Assembly (NCBI RefSeq): GCF_039521975.1
Contig: NZ_BAAACZ010000009.1
Location: 372,001 to 436,000 of the forward strand
Direction of reading: 5' to 3'
Source of the DNA: Alkalibacillus silvisoli
GTDB lineage: Bacteria > Bacillota > Bacilli > Bacillales > Alkalibacillaceae
Length of the DNA stretch: 64,000 nucleotides
Part shown: positions 35,458 to 43,857 of the stretch, in pieces
Position numbering within the stretch: the stretch's first letter is position 1
How the letters are laid out: each line of letters starts with the position of its first letter
Notes under the pieces: generated by a model
Databases searched by the model: none
Seen by the model: only the letters and a program-made list of their open reading frames with translations
What the model was told of the DNA's origin: nothing
Made by a program: the position numbers and the translations under genes

Positions 35458-37199
35458 TGTTTTGGAAAAGTGTTGTTTTTAAACTTTGGTCAACGATTAT
35501 ATTATTAGTGGCTTTCGTACTTTTAATTTTAACGGTTCTTTTACTAGAATTTTTTGAGAACTTTTATGTTGAAGATGCCGAGATGAATTTACTGAATCAA
35601 GCAGAAAGTGTTTATTCCTTAGTCGAAAGTCATGAAGAAGACGAAATTAGTATTGAGACGGTTAACCAATTAATCGCTCCATCTACTAGAGCAACGATTT
35701 TCTTTGATGAGCACCAATATTGGCAAAATGATGTCTACGAAGATTATCTAGAAATTGATCCGAGTTGGTTTATTACACATACAGATATTAGTCGTGTATT
35801 AACACATGATGAAGAAATTAAAGAAATATCTAGCGTACCAATTTCAAATGAGGATTTAATTATAGTCGGGATCCCAACTCATGATGGCAGTGGTGCGATT
35901 TATGTTTATCAATCATTAAACGTAGTTGAGGAAACAACAGAACAAACGACTAATATAATTTTAGTAGCTGCAACGATTGCTATTGTGTTGACGACGATTT
36001 TTGCATTTTTCTTATCAACTCGAATTACAGCACCATTAATTAAGATGAGAAAAGCAGCATCAGAGTTGGCAAGAGGAGAATTTCATACGAAAGTCCCGGT
36101 GTTAACTTATGATGAGATCGGTGAGTTAGCTAATTCATTTAATTTGATGAGACGTCAGTTAAACTATCATATTACAGCGCTAAATCAAGAGAAATCACAA
36201 CTATCAAGTATTCTAAAATCTATGGCAGACGGTGTTATTACTGTAAATAAGAAACTAGAGGTTTTAATTATTAACCCACCTGCAGAACAATTTTTAGAAC
36301 GATTATTGTATGAAAATAATTTACAAGATGAACCCTTACCAGAAGAGTTAAAAGTATACTTTAACCAAGTGTTAGAAAATGAAGAAGAACATTCGACTGA
36401 AATAGTTGTTCAAGGGCGTTCTTATGTAATAGTTATGACACCACTATATGATGACTCGGTTGTTGTCGGGGTAGTAGCAATTATTCGCGATATGTCAGAC
36501 GAAAGACAACTTGATAAATTAAGGAAAGACTTTCTTGCTAATGTTTCTCATGAACTAAGAACGCCTATATCTATGATGCAAGGTTATTCAGAGGCAATAG
36601 TTGATGATGTAGCTGAAACGAAAGAAGATAAACAAGAGCTTGCACAGATTATTTATGACGAATCATTGAGGATGGGACGTCTCGTTAATGAATTATTGGA
36701 TTTGGCACGTATGGAAGCAGGTCATATACAGTTAAATTTAGAAGAAGTAAACATTGAAGATTTTATTTCAAAAATTACAAGGAAGTTCTCAACTGTTGCA
36801 CATGACCAAAATATATTATTTGAAACAGATGTTAACTTAGGTCTAAACAATATGAATGTTGACCCTGATCGTATTGAACAAGTGTTAACGAACTTAATTG
36901 ATAATGCATTTAGACATACGGGAGAAGGCGGAATCGTTCAAGTAAATGTTGCAGACGAAAGCGATGATATAATAATTGAGATAATAGATAATGGATCGGG
37001 TATTTCTAAAGATGACCTACCATTCATATTTGAACGCTTTTATAAGAGTGATAAGGCAAGAACAAGAAACCAATCGAAAAAAGGTACTGGATTAGGACTT
37101 TCTATTGCTAAACATATTGTTGAGGCGCATGGTGGTAACATTTATGCGAAAAGTAAGTATAACGAAGGAACATCGTTTACATTTACAATTCCAAAATAA
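35457..37199 (+). CDS. resE: Sensor histidine kinase ResE
   Basis: Membrane sensor kinase/phosphatase for ResD. 580 residues: TM1 ~8-30, extracytoplasmic domain ~31-165, TM2 ~166-186, HAMP ~187-240, PAS ~245-350, HisKA with NVSHELRTP (phospho-His near 367), HATPase with NAFRHTGEGG, DNGSGISKDD, KGTGLGLSIAK. TAATG coupling with resD. The sigX-rsiX genes that follow in B. subtilis are not here. Confidence 0.94.
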   Translation: MFWKSVVFKLWSTIILLVAFVLLILTVLLLEFFENFYVEDAEMNLLNQAESVYSLVESHEEDEISIETVNQLIAPSTRATIFFDEHQYWQNDVYEDYLEIDPSWFITHTDISRVLTHDEEIKEISSVPISNEDLIIVGIPTHDGSGAIYVYQSLNVVEETTEQTTNIILVAATIAIVLTTIFAFFLSTRITAPLIKMRKAASELARGEFHTKVPVLTYDEIGELANSFNLMRRQLNYHITALNQEKSQLSSILKSMADGVITVNKKLEVLIINPPAEQFLERLLYENNLQDEPLPEELKVYFNQVLENEEEHSTEIVVQGRSYVIVMTPLYDDSVVVGVVAIIRDMSDERQLDKLRKDFLANVSHELRTPISMMQGYSEAIVDDVAETKEDKQELAQIIYDESLRMGRLVNELLDLARMEAGHIQLNLEEVNIEDFISKITRKFSTVAHDQNILFETDVNLGLNNMNVDPDRIEQVLTNLIDNAFRHTGEGGIVQVNVADESDDIIIEIIDNGSGISKDDLPFIFERFYKSDKARTRNQSKKGTGLGLSIAKHIVEAHGGNIYAKSKYNEGTSFTFTIPK

Positions 37200-37239
37200 A
37201 AAGATTGTGTCGTAACTAAAATAGATGAAATTAAGAACC

Positions 37240-37284
37240 TAAAAAACCCAGTTAGGGACGCCTTTTAAGCGCCTCTAACTGGGT
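37240..37284 (-). terminator. Strong intrinsic terminator, best for leftward (ppa) transcripts
   Basis: ACCCAGTTAG (37246-37255) pairs with CTAACTGGGT (37275-37284), with additional CGC/GCG pairs inside. On the minus strand it is followed by six T; on the plus strand the tail is poor, so it may stop resE only partly. An ATTGTGTC/GACACAAT repeat (37204-37211, 37336-37343) flanks it. Confidence 0.7.
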
Positions 37285-37357
37285 ATAATTTAGTTTTACA
37301 GTTAATTTTTGGCTCTAAAATATTTGTTGGGGTAGAGACACAATTTAGGATGTGGTT

Positions 37358-37571
37358 ATGATAGCGGCCGTTGGCGTCAGGTGATCCGCTTACGGTGGAT
37401 GCTTGCACCCAAAGGGCACAAGTGCAACATCTGCTTAAACTTCCCTACGGTCGTTTGTCGCAGTGTTTTCTTTGCCGCAGCACGGCTCGAGCCTCCTCGG
37501 CCGAAAAGCGTGGCCTGCGGGGTCTCGAACCGTGCCCGCGGAAAGCGAAGCATTTTGATGGAGCGATGATA
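37358..37571. repeat. GC-rich structured intergenic element, possible small mobile or interspersed repeat
   Basis: About 202 bp (37364-37565) with 60% G+C by count in a region otherwise about one-third G+C. It is flanked by the direct repeat ATGATA (37358-37363 and 37566-37571), like a target-site duplication. Two folded halves: a hairpin around 37398-37437 (TTGCA...TGCAA inside GATG...CATC) and a longer one with GCACGGCTCGAG (37479-37490) against CTCGAACCGTGC (about 37534-37545, one mismatch). The right end carries CCGCGGAAAGCGAAG, a signature I recall from GC-rich non-coding repeats scattered in Bacillaceae genomes. Short ORFs in it overlap in several frames and look accidental. It lies between resE and ppa in what would be the ppa 3' untranslated region. 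Confidence 0.6.
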
Positions 37572-37594
37572 TATATTCGTTAAAAGGATAATAA

Positions 37595-37623
37595 GTGGAT
37601 GGTGTAAATTTTTACACCACCAC
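37595..37623. other. AT-rich hairpin beside the ppa stop codon
   Basis: TGGTGTAAA (37600-37608) and TTTACACCA (37611-37619) form a 9-bp stem, extended outward by GTGG/CCAC with small bulges. It lies 16 bp beyond the ppa stop and lacks a T-run, so it may be an RNA 3'-end stabiliser or an imperfect terminator. Confidence 0.45.
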
Positions 37624-37638
37624 ATTTGAAATAGAACC

Positions 37639-38133
37639 TTATTTATTCCCTTGATAACGCGCGATGCAGTCATCAACTAAATTATTGGCCGCTTCTACAC
37701 CTTCATACTCACCAATCTCAGTCTTCTTACCTTGTAAGTCTTTATACGTTTGGAAGAAATGAGAAATCTCATCTAATTTATGTTGAGGTAAATCATCTAA
37801 TGAGTTAATGTCTTTAAAGCGTGGATCTTCAACTGGTACTGTAATCAGCTTCTGATCCTCATCACCATCATCGATCATGTTTAAGAAGCCTAAAACTTTA
37901 GATTCAATAACACAACCAGGGAATGTAGGGTTTGTTGTAAGTACTAGTGCGTCTAATGGGTCGCCATCAAGCGCTAAAGTTTCATCAATATACCCATATT
38001 CAGCTGGGTAAAATTGTGGAGAGAACAAAACGCGGTCTAATTTAAAGACACCTTTCTCTTTGTCATACTCATACTTATTTTGGCTACCTGTTGGAATTTC
38101 TACAAACACTTCAGTAATTTTATTTTTTGCCAC
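37639..38133 (-). CDS. ppa: Inorganic pyrophosphatase, family I (soluble)
   Basis: Hydrolyses pyrophosphate to two phosphates. 164 residues with the family I signature DGDPLDALV (near 55-63), ETGSQ-like EIPTGSQNKYEYD at the N terminus and YPAEYGYI. This is the E. coli-like type, not the Mn-dependent DHH family II (PpaC) of B. subtilis. GTG start with AAGGAGGAAGG upstream. Not present at this site in B. subtilis, so an insertion relative to that order. Confidence 0.94.
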   Translation of the reverse strand: MAKNKITEVFVEIPTGSQNKYEYDKEKGVFKLDRVLFSPQFYPAEYGYIDETLALDGDPLDALVLTTNPTFPGCVIESKVLGFLNMIDDGDEDQKLITVPVEDPRFKDINSLDDLPQHKLDEISHFFQTYKDLQGKKTEIGEYEGVEAANNLVDDCIARYQGNK

Positions 38134-38169
38134 AATGCCTTCCTCCTTATACTTCTAATTTGCCTATTC

Positions 38170-38178
38170 ATTATATCA
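38170..38178 (-). promoter_or_regulatory. Extended -10 promoter of ppa
   Basis: On the minus strand TGATATAAT is a perfect extended -10 (TGnTATAAT), about 37 bp before the ppa start; the -35 is weak (TTTTCT-like), as is common with extended -10 promoters. Confidence 0.5.
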
Positions 38179-38312
38179 ATCTTTATATAGTAAGAAAAGA
38201 AACATCCATGTTAAAATATAAGAAAATAATAGATTTGTGTTAAAGAAGACTAAGATTAACTTAAATAAGAATTTGGTACCGTAGTAAAAGATGGACAGAT
38301 CCTAATGTCAAT

Positions 38313-38564
38313 CTATAGTTTAACGTTATTTGGTGTGTGGTCGAATGCTTTTTGATTCATTTTAATAGATGAAGTTGGACAACCTTCAAATGCATCTTCT
38401 AGGTCATCCTCTAATTCAATAGGAATAGGGGTTGTGCCTTTATTATCATCTAATATACTAAAAGCAATACCTTCTTCATCATAATCAAATAAATCAGGGG
38501 CAGATGCGCCACAAGCACCACATGCGATACATGTATCCTTTTCAACCAACGTATACTTAGGCAT
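38313..38564 (-). CDS. fer: Ferredoxin, single [4Fe-4S]
   Basis: Small electron carrier, 83 residues, matching B. subtilis Fer. Cluster ligands: Cys in CIACGACG (near 12, 15, 18) and CP in EGCPTSSI (near 62). Acidic. ATG 38564 with GGGGATG upstream. Divergent from ypbB, as in relatives. The 148 bp upstream of ppa and downstream of fer show no other gene. Confidence 0.94.
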   Translation of the reverse strand: MPKYTLVEKDTCIACGACGASAPDLFDYDEEGIAFSILDDNKGTTPIPIELEDDLEDAFEGCPTSSIKMNQKAFDHTPNNVKL

Positions 38565-38681
38565 AATTTTCATCCCCAATCTTACTAGCCATAAAATTAT
38601 ACATTTTTATTGTAAATTGATAGCCCAGATATTTCAACTTTTTTACGAACGATATATTGCAAATGTACTGGAGTGAGGAAC

Positions 38682-39746
38682 ATGTCATTTCACGTTTTTA
38701 TTCTTTATTTACTTAATCACATAGAAGGTCAACGGACGACGAGTTCAATTTATCATATTTTACGTGGAAAAAAATCATCGCAGACAATCCAAGATGCTCG
38801 TCTGTTTAGGTTAGGGCCCTATTTAGGTTTATTACCTAGGTTCAATAAAGAGGAATTTGACCAAATCGTTAATGAGTTGGTGGATAAAGGGTTGATTGTG
38901 AATAGTGATCATATTACATATTTAACGGACCACAGCAAATCTCTAATTAAGAAAGATCAATGGTATTCTAGTATTTACTTTAATGGTGAAGAGTTTAGCC
39001 ACCTGATTGTTTCTTTTTATCAAAAATTACAGTTACTTGTCCAAAGTGTTTCGTATTTAAGTAACCAACAATCTAACTTTATTCCAATTGCTGAGGATTT
39101 CAAAGTTCAACAAGATGTTAAGTTAATTTTAAAATCACCAAATGTTCTTAACCAACAAGGTGAACAATTATATCAAGAAATGAATCAATTATTGCACGAA
39201 GTCGATGAACAACATGCTAATATTTTAATGATGAATTTAACCGGATTTGATCAAGTTGGAATGAGTATTCGCCAAATAGCTAACCAACTTCATGAACCAG
39301 AGCGGATTATTCAATTAAAACTTATTTCAACTATTCATGTGTGGTTAACTGTTATAAAAAGTAATGAAAATGACTTCCAGATAGTTAGTCAGCTTATACC
39401 AAATCAACATCATATAAATTTAACACAATCAGCATTAAAGACTTATGAGTTATTAAATCAAAACCATTCAATTGATCAAGTGGTTTATATTAGAAAGTTA
39501 AAAAGAAGTACAATTGAGGACCATGTCGTGGAGATCGCAACAAAAAACAAGACGTTTTCCACTAATTTATATGTACCATCTAAACTAGAACAGGAAATCA
39601 AAAAGGTAGTTCTTAAACATGATACGAAGAGGTTGAAGCTTCTAAAAGAAAAGTTACCTGAAGAAGTATCTTATTTTCAAATTCGATTAGTTATTGCCCG
39701 TTTACATGACGAACAAGCAATGCGTGAGGTGGCTTCCCATGAATGA
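38682..39746 (+). CDS. ypbB: YpbB helix-turn-helix protein upstream of recQ
   Basis: Function unknown; 354 residues, conserved partner of the recQ-like recS gene and probably working with it in DNA metabolism. N-terminal LYLLNHIEGQRTTSSIYHIL and a C-terminal HTH_29-like segment (KKVVLKHDTKRLKLLKEKLP split region, VSYFQIRLVIARL). ATG 38682 after GAGTGAGG. Overlaps recQ by 8 bp. Confidence 0.82.
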   Translation: MSFHVFILYLLNHIEGQRTTSSIYHILRGKKSSQTIQDARLFRLGPYLGLLPRFNKEEFDQIVNELVDKGLIVNSDHITYLTDHSKSLIKKDQWYSSIYFNGEEFSHLIVSFYQKLQLLVQSVSYLSNQQSNFIPIAEDFKVQQDVKLILKSPNVLNQQGEQLYQEMNQLLHEVDEQHANILMMNLTGFDQVGMSIRQIANQLHEPERIIQLKLISTIHVWLTVIKSNENDFQIVSQLIPNQHHINLTQSALKTYELLNQNHSIDQVVYIRKLKRSTIEDHVVEIATKNKTFSTNLYVPSKLEQEIKKVVLKHDTKRLKLLKEKLPEEVSYFQIRLVIARLHDEQAMREVASHE

Positions 39747-41199
39747 TTTGATAAATTTAGAAGAAGAACTAAAACGTTACTTTAATTACGAAACCTTTAG
39801 AGTCGGTCAAAAGGAAATAATAACATCCGTTTTAGATGGTTCTCACACATTAGCAACGTTACCAACAGGAAGTGGAAAATCCATTACATATCAACTCCCT
39901 GCGTTAATTTCTTCAGGAATTACAGTCGTTGTTTCGCCCTTGATTTCACTAATGTTTGACCAAGTAAAAATATTAAAAGCGAAAGGTATAAAGAGGGTTG
40001 CTGCTTTAAATAGCTTAATGAGCTATGAACAAAAACAACAAATTCTTAACCATTTAAAGCACTTTAAATTATTATATTGCTCACCGGAGATGTTACAGCA
40101 AGAATGGCTTATAAATAGATTGAAATCAATCAATGTTTCATATTTAGTCATTGATGAAGCTCACTGTATATCGCAGTGGGGGCATGAATTTAGGACAGAT
40201 TATTTAAAACTTCACAGCATTTATAAACAATTAGACGAACCTACTGTATTAGCGCTAAGTGCAACAGCAACACCTGAGGTTCAAGTGGATATTGTTGGGC
40301 ATCTTCAAATTAATATGAACAAAATCATTTATCCAGTCGACCGACCCAATATCACTTTAGCTACTAAAAAGGTGGAGCATCAAAACGAAAAAGAAGAGTA
40401 TTTAATTCATTTAGTTGAGAATAATCGTGTTCCAACGATGGTGTATTTTTCGAGTCGGCAAGTTAGTGAGGAAGTTTATCAAAAATTACAAGCTTATTTC
40501 CCGGATCGTAGAGTAGCTTGTTATCACGGTGGGATGGAACAAGATGAACGGTTACTTATTCAACAGCAATTTATGTACGATCAATTAGATGTGATCTGCT
40601 GTACAAGTGCATTTGGCATGGGAGTTGATAAGTCTAATATAAGGCTTGTCGTCCATTATCACATGCCATCTACTTTAGAGTCCTACATACAAGAGATGGG
40701 TAGAGCCGGACGAGATGGAAAGCACAGTTTAGCGGTATTAATTTATCAATTAGGTGATGAAACAATTCCATTTCAGTTAATCAACTCAGAACTTCCTAAT
40801 GACCTCGAGATAGAAACGTTTCTTCAAAGTAATCGAAATGAGGAGTTGATAGACCCCTTAACAGAAACGAAAACCAAGTTTCTAAATTTTCAGCTAGAGC
40901 GCAATAAAACAACTGAAACGAGTGAAATCGCCTCTAGTATTAAAAATGTAAGAGATCACCGGTTAGAAGTAAAAAAACAAAACATTTTTAAAATGTTACA
41001 TTGGATTCATACAAAAGGTTGCAGGCGTGAATCATTGTATCAGTCTTTTCAAGATGGTGTTGAAAATCCGATAAACTTTTGTTGTGATTATTGCGATTTT
41101 AACCTTAATCAATGGTCCTTTTTAACTAGCGAAGAACAAAAGTTAAACGTTTTATATGATTGGGAGAAGCGATTAAACGCTATATTTAATAGAAGGTGA
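39739..41199 (+). CDS. recQ: RecQ-family ATP-dependent DNA helicase (RecS-like)
   Basis: 3'-5' superfamily 2 helicase in recombination and repair. 486 residues from ATG 39739 with GAGGTGG upstream, inside the end of ypbB. Motifs in order: FRVGQKEII (motif 0), LPTGSGKS (I), VIDEAHCISQWGHEFR (II and aromatic loop), ALSATATP (III), YFSSRQ, CTSAFGMGVDKS, QEMGRAGRDG (VI). C-terminal zinc-binding cysteines (C..ESLYQ..NFCCDYCDF) are present but no HRDC domain, like RecS. Confidence 0.92.
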   Translation: MNDLINLEEELKRYFNYETFRVGQKEIITSVLDGSHTLATLPTGSGKSITYQLPALISSGITVVVSPLISLMFDQVKILKAKGIKRVAALNSLMSYEQKQQILNHLKHFKLLYCSPEMLQQEWLINRLKSINVSYLVIDEAHCISQWGHEFRTDYLKLHSIYKQLDEPTVLALSATATPEVQVDIVGHLQINMNKIIYPVDRPNITLATKKVEHQNEKEEYLIHLVENNRVPTMVYFSSRQVSEEVYQKLQAYFPDRRVACYHGGMEQDERLLIQQQFMYDQLDVICCTSAFGMGVDKSNIRLVVHYHMPSTLESYIQEMGRAGRDGKHSLAVLIYQLGDETIPFQLINSELPNDLEIETFLQSNRNEELIDPLTETKTKFLNFQLERNKTTETSEIASSIKNVRDHRLEVKKQNIFKMLHWIHTKGCRRESLYQSFQDGVENPINFCCDYCDFNLNQWSFLTSEEQKLNVLYDWEKRLNAIFNRR

Positions 41200-41203
41200 A
41201 ATA

Positions 41204-41791
41204 ATGAGTAAATACAAAAGGCCTAGTCAAGCTGAAATCGTGAAGCAACTAACTGATCGAGAACTTATATTAAATGTTTATTTTTCGCAATTACTATTTT
41301 TAGTTATTGCAACTGTTCTTGTTTTTTTCTTTTTTGACTCTGTTTCTGATTTTATGGCTCTATGGGATTTTAATGTTCGTGAAGTCTTATTATATGCAGT
41401 GGTGCCGGCTGTGATTGTTGTATTAATCAATATTATATTGATTAAGGTTATGCCAAAGCGATCTTATGATGATGGTGGAATTAACGAACGTCTATTTAAG
41501 TCACTATCAATTCCACATATACTATTCATTACACTTGTTATTGCATTTGCAGAAGAAGTATTATTTAGAGGGGTCATTCATACTTTTGCCGGTTTTATAG
41601 TTGCAAGCTTGTTGTTTGCTTTAATCCATTTTAGGTATTTAAATAAAATGGTATTATTAATTTCAGTTTTGTTTTTATCGTTTTTGATCGGTTATATGTA
41701 TGAGTTAACTAATAACTTATTAGTTCCCTTCGTAGCTCATTTTTTAATTGATTTCTTATTAGGGATATATTATCGATTTTTTATGAGGTGA
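41204..41791 (+). CDS. ypbD: CPBP-family intramembrane metalloprotease YpbD
   Basis: Membrane protein of the Abi/CAAX-protease (CPBP) family; substrate unknown. 195 residues, about six hydrophobic segments, with motifs EEVLFRG (EExxxR, near 119-125), LLFALIHF (FxxxH) and VAHFLIDFLLG. Begins 4 bp after recQ and overlaps the next small gene by a few bases in the long frame. Some family members serve bacteriocin immunity, but the context is housekeeping. Confidence 0.88.
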   Translation: MSKYKRPSQAEIVKQLTDRELILNVYFSQLLFLVIATVLVFFFFDSVSDFMALWDFNVREVLLYAVVPAVIVVLINIILIKVMPKRSYDDGGINERLFKSLSIPHILFITLVIAFAEEVLFRGVIHTFAGFIVASLLFALIHFRYLNKMVLLISVLFLSFLIGYMYELTNNLLVPFVAHFLIDFLLGIYYRFFMR

Positions 41792-41796
41792 CAACT

Positions 41797-42051
41797 ATGA
41801 ATACAGACGAAAAGAGACATGAAGGTGAGGAACATTTAGATATACTGAATTTACCTCCAAGAAGTGAGGTGCAAAGGAAACCTAAGAAAAAACGCGAGAA
41901 TCAAGGTGAAAAAACTGAATCGAAAGAGAATGAAGGAAAAACCGATCAATCTAATCTGTTTTATCACAAGTTATCGATTCATGCTGTATTGATCTTATTT
42001 GTTTTATTAATTATTGGTATTCCTTTGTATTATTACTTTGTCATGCCGTAA
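41797..42051 (+). CDS. Small single-pass membrane protein (short YpbE-like)
   Basis: 84 residues from ATG 41797, 6 bases after GAGGTGA at the ypbD end. Highly charged N-terminal two thirds (Lys/Glu-rich, predicted disordered) and one hydrophobic helix (~60-80) close to the C terminus. By position it matches ypbE, whose B. subtilis product continues after the helix into an extracellular LysM domain; here the frame stops a few residues past the membrane. Function unknown. Confidence 0.7.
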   Translation: MNTDEKRHEGEEHLDILNLPPRSEVQRKPKKKRENQGEKTESKENEGKTDQSNLFYHKLSIHAVLILFVLLIIGIPLYYYFVMP

Positions 42052-42214
42052 AATGTTAACTGGTTTTTAATTATAAATAAGCTTTTGTAGTTTTTTATTG
42101 TGCTCATATGATTTAAAATAATTGTAGGTATTAATATTTATACATACCTATACAGGCAATTTTTACAGTAGTAAACACATATACTATAAGAAGATATTAG
42201 TTGGAGGTGGTTGC

Positions 42215-42787
42215 GTGAGACTAGAACGAATCAGCGTTAACCAGTTTAAAATCTTTCTGACTTATGATGACTTAAATGACCGCGGTTACTCCAAAGAAGA
42301 TTTGTGGAACAATTTACCGAAAGCAAATCAACTTTTTCAAGATATGTTATATGAAGCATCAGAAGAACTTGAGATGGATTTAGACGGGATGTTAGTTGTA
42401 CGTGTGCATATGTTACAGGCACAGGGGATGATTATTGTAGTAACTCAAAATGAAGGAGAAACGGATGATGAGTATATCGAGCTAAAAGTAACGATGGATG
42501 AGAGTAAAGAGTTAATGTTTTCCTTTGAAGCTTTAGAACCGATTATACAAGTTGCGAAGGCGTTAAATTCTTATAAGGAATTAGAATCTTCACTTTATCA
42601 ATATGAGGCTCGTTATTTTATGATGATCAGTGATCAATTAATATCGAATGAACAACGAGACAATCTAATATCCATTATGTCTGAGTTTGGAGCGCCAAGC
42701 ACCGTTACTTCCTACGTATTAGAGGAATATGGAAACAAGATTGCAACAAAGAATGCGATTGAAATAATCAATAAATATTTTGACTAA
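42215..42787 (+). CDS. ypbH: MecA-family adaptor protein YpbH
   Basis: Adaptor that delivers substrates to ClpCP, paralogue of MecA (competence, sporulation effects in B. subtilis). 190 residues: N-terminal substrate-binding part (MRLERISVNQFKIFLTYDDL) and C-terminal Clp-binding domain (~105-190). GTG start after GGAGGTGG. The 163-bp gap before it contains a TAGGTAT/ATACCTA repeat (42125-42150) but no clear promoter. Precedes ddl and gudB. Confidence 0.88.
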   Translation: MRLERISVNQFKIFLTYDDLNDRGYSKEDLWNNLPKANQLFQDMLYEASEELEMDLDGMLVVRVHMLQAQGMIIVVTQNEGETDDEYIELKVTMDESKELMFSFEALEPIIQVAKALNSYKELESSLYQYEARYFMMISDQLISNEQRDNLISIMSEFGAPSTVTSYVLEEYGNKIATKNAIEIINKYFD

Positions 42788-42802
42788 TTTTGAGGTGAAC
42801 AA

Positions 42803-43738
42803 ATGAAAGTTGCAGTATTATATGGTGGTACATCAAAAGAGAGAGAAGTTTCATTATCAACAGGCAAGGGTATGATAAAAGCGCTAGAGGAATTGAATCA
42901 TGACGTGCTAGCTATTGATTTCAATCCATCTCAATTAGATGCTTTACTCACCCAATTAAAGGATGTTGACTTAGTATTTATTGGTCTACACGGAAAACAA
43001 GGTGAGGATGGAACAGTACAAGGATTATTAGACTTATTAGATATACCATATGTTGGTTCAGGTGTTTTATCTTCTTCACTGGCTATGGATAAGACTAGAG
43101 CAAAACAAGTTTTTGCTATGCACAATATTCCAGTTGCTAAAAGCGAAACATATCATTTCAAAGAAACACGTTTTAAAGTAATTGATCATGTTAAAAAACA
43201 TTTTGACACACCATTTGTCGTTAAACCCAATCAAGAAGGTTCTACATTAGGCCTAACTGTAGTGGAGTCATGGGAGCAGTTAAATGATGCGATTCAATTA
43301 GCTTTTACGCATGATTCTGACATAATCGTGGAAACCTATGTGCAGGGTAGAGAGTTAACTGTTGCAGTATTAGGAAATTATGGTGATGAACAATCGCTAC
43401 CTGTGATTGAGATTGTACCTAAAAGTAAATATTATGATTATGAATCAAAGTATGCTGAAGGTGGTAGTGAGCATATTGTCCCAGCAGAGATTGATGAAGA
43501 ATTAACGATGGAAATTCAAAACTATGCTAAATTAGCTCATCAATCATTAGGTTGCGAAACATATTCACGAGTCGATTTCATTCTGAATGAACAATTAGAG
43601 CCTATTATTTTGGAGGTAAATACACTTCCTGGTATGACGCCGACAAGCTTATATCCGGATGCTGCAGCGGCAGTTGATTTAAGCTATGTAGAAATGATTC
43701 AATTATTTATTGATTTAACTCTAGAGAAATATAACTAA
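42803..43738 (+). CDS. ddl: D-alanine--D-alanine ligase
   Basis: ATP-grasp enzyme joining two D-Ala for peptidoglycan precursors. 311 residues, the short DdlB-like size. YGGTSKEREVSL (N-terminal), GKQGEDGTVQG, VKPNQEGSTLG, EIVPKSKYYDYESKY, LEVNTLPGMT. Tyr in the omega loop (near 210, KYYDYESKY) indicates D-Ala rather than D-lactate specificity. 15 bp after ypbH, so probably co-transcribed. In B. subtilis ddl lies elsewhere, so this placement is distinctive. Confidence 0.93.
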   Translation: MKVAVLYGGTSKEREVSLSTGKGMIKALEELNHDVLAIDFNPSQLDALLTQLKDVDLVFIGLHGKQGEDGTVQGLLDLLDIPYVGSGVLSSSLAMDKTRAKQVFAMHNIPVAKSETYHFKETRFKVIDHVKKHFDTPFVVKPNQEGSTLGLTVVESWEQLNDAIQLAFTHDSDIIVETYVQGRELTVAVLGNYGDEQSLPVIEIVPKSKYYDYESKYAEGGSEHIVPAEIDEELTMEIQNYAKLAHQSLGCETYSRVDFILNEQLEPIILEVNTLPGMTPTSLYPDAAAAVDLSYVEMIQLFIDLTLEKYN

Positions 43739-43777
43739 TTTTTACGAAGTTTTTAGTGATTTTGCCTTTCAATTATA

Positions 43778-43805
43778 TTGCATATTCTTATTTAAGATGT
43801 ATACT
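43778..43805 (+). promoter_or_regulatory. SigA-type promoter of gudB
   Basis: TTGCAT (43778-43783), 16-bp spacer, TATACT (43800-43805), 52 bp before the gudB start. Confidence 0.55.
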
Positions 43806-43857
43806 AATCATTGAAAGATTACTTAATATTGTTTGCATAGATATAGGAGGTAAACGA

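Noticed and set aside
37371..37676. Short overlapping ORFs (60-100 codons) on both strands in the GC-rich island
   Set aside because: They overlap in several frames, have no ribosome sites or recognisable protein features, and arise from few stop codons in GC-rich structured DNA.
41204..41791. Immunity or abortive-infection gene (Abi/CPBP family)
   Set aside because: No bacteriocin or phage-defence genes nearby; it sits in the conserved ypbB-recQ-ypbD-ypbE order, so a housekeeping protease is likelier.
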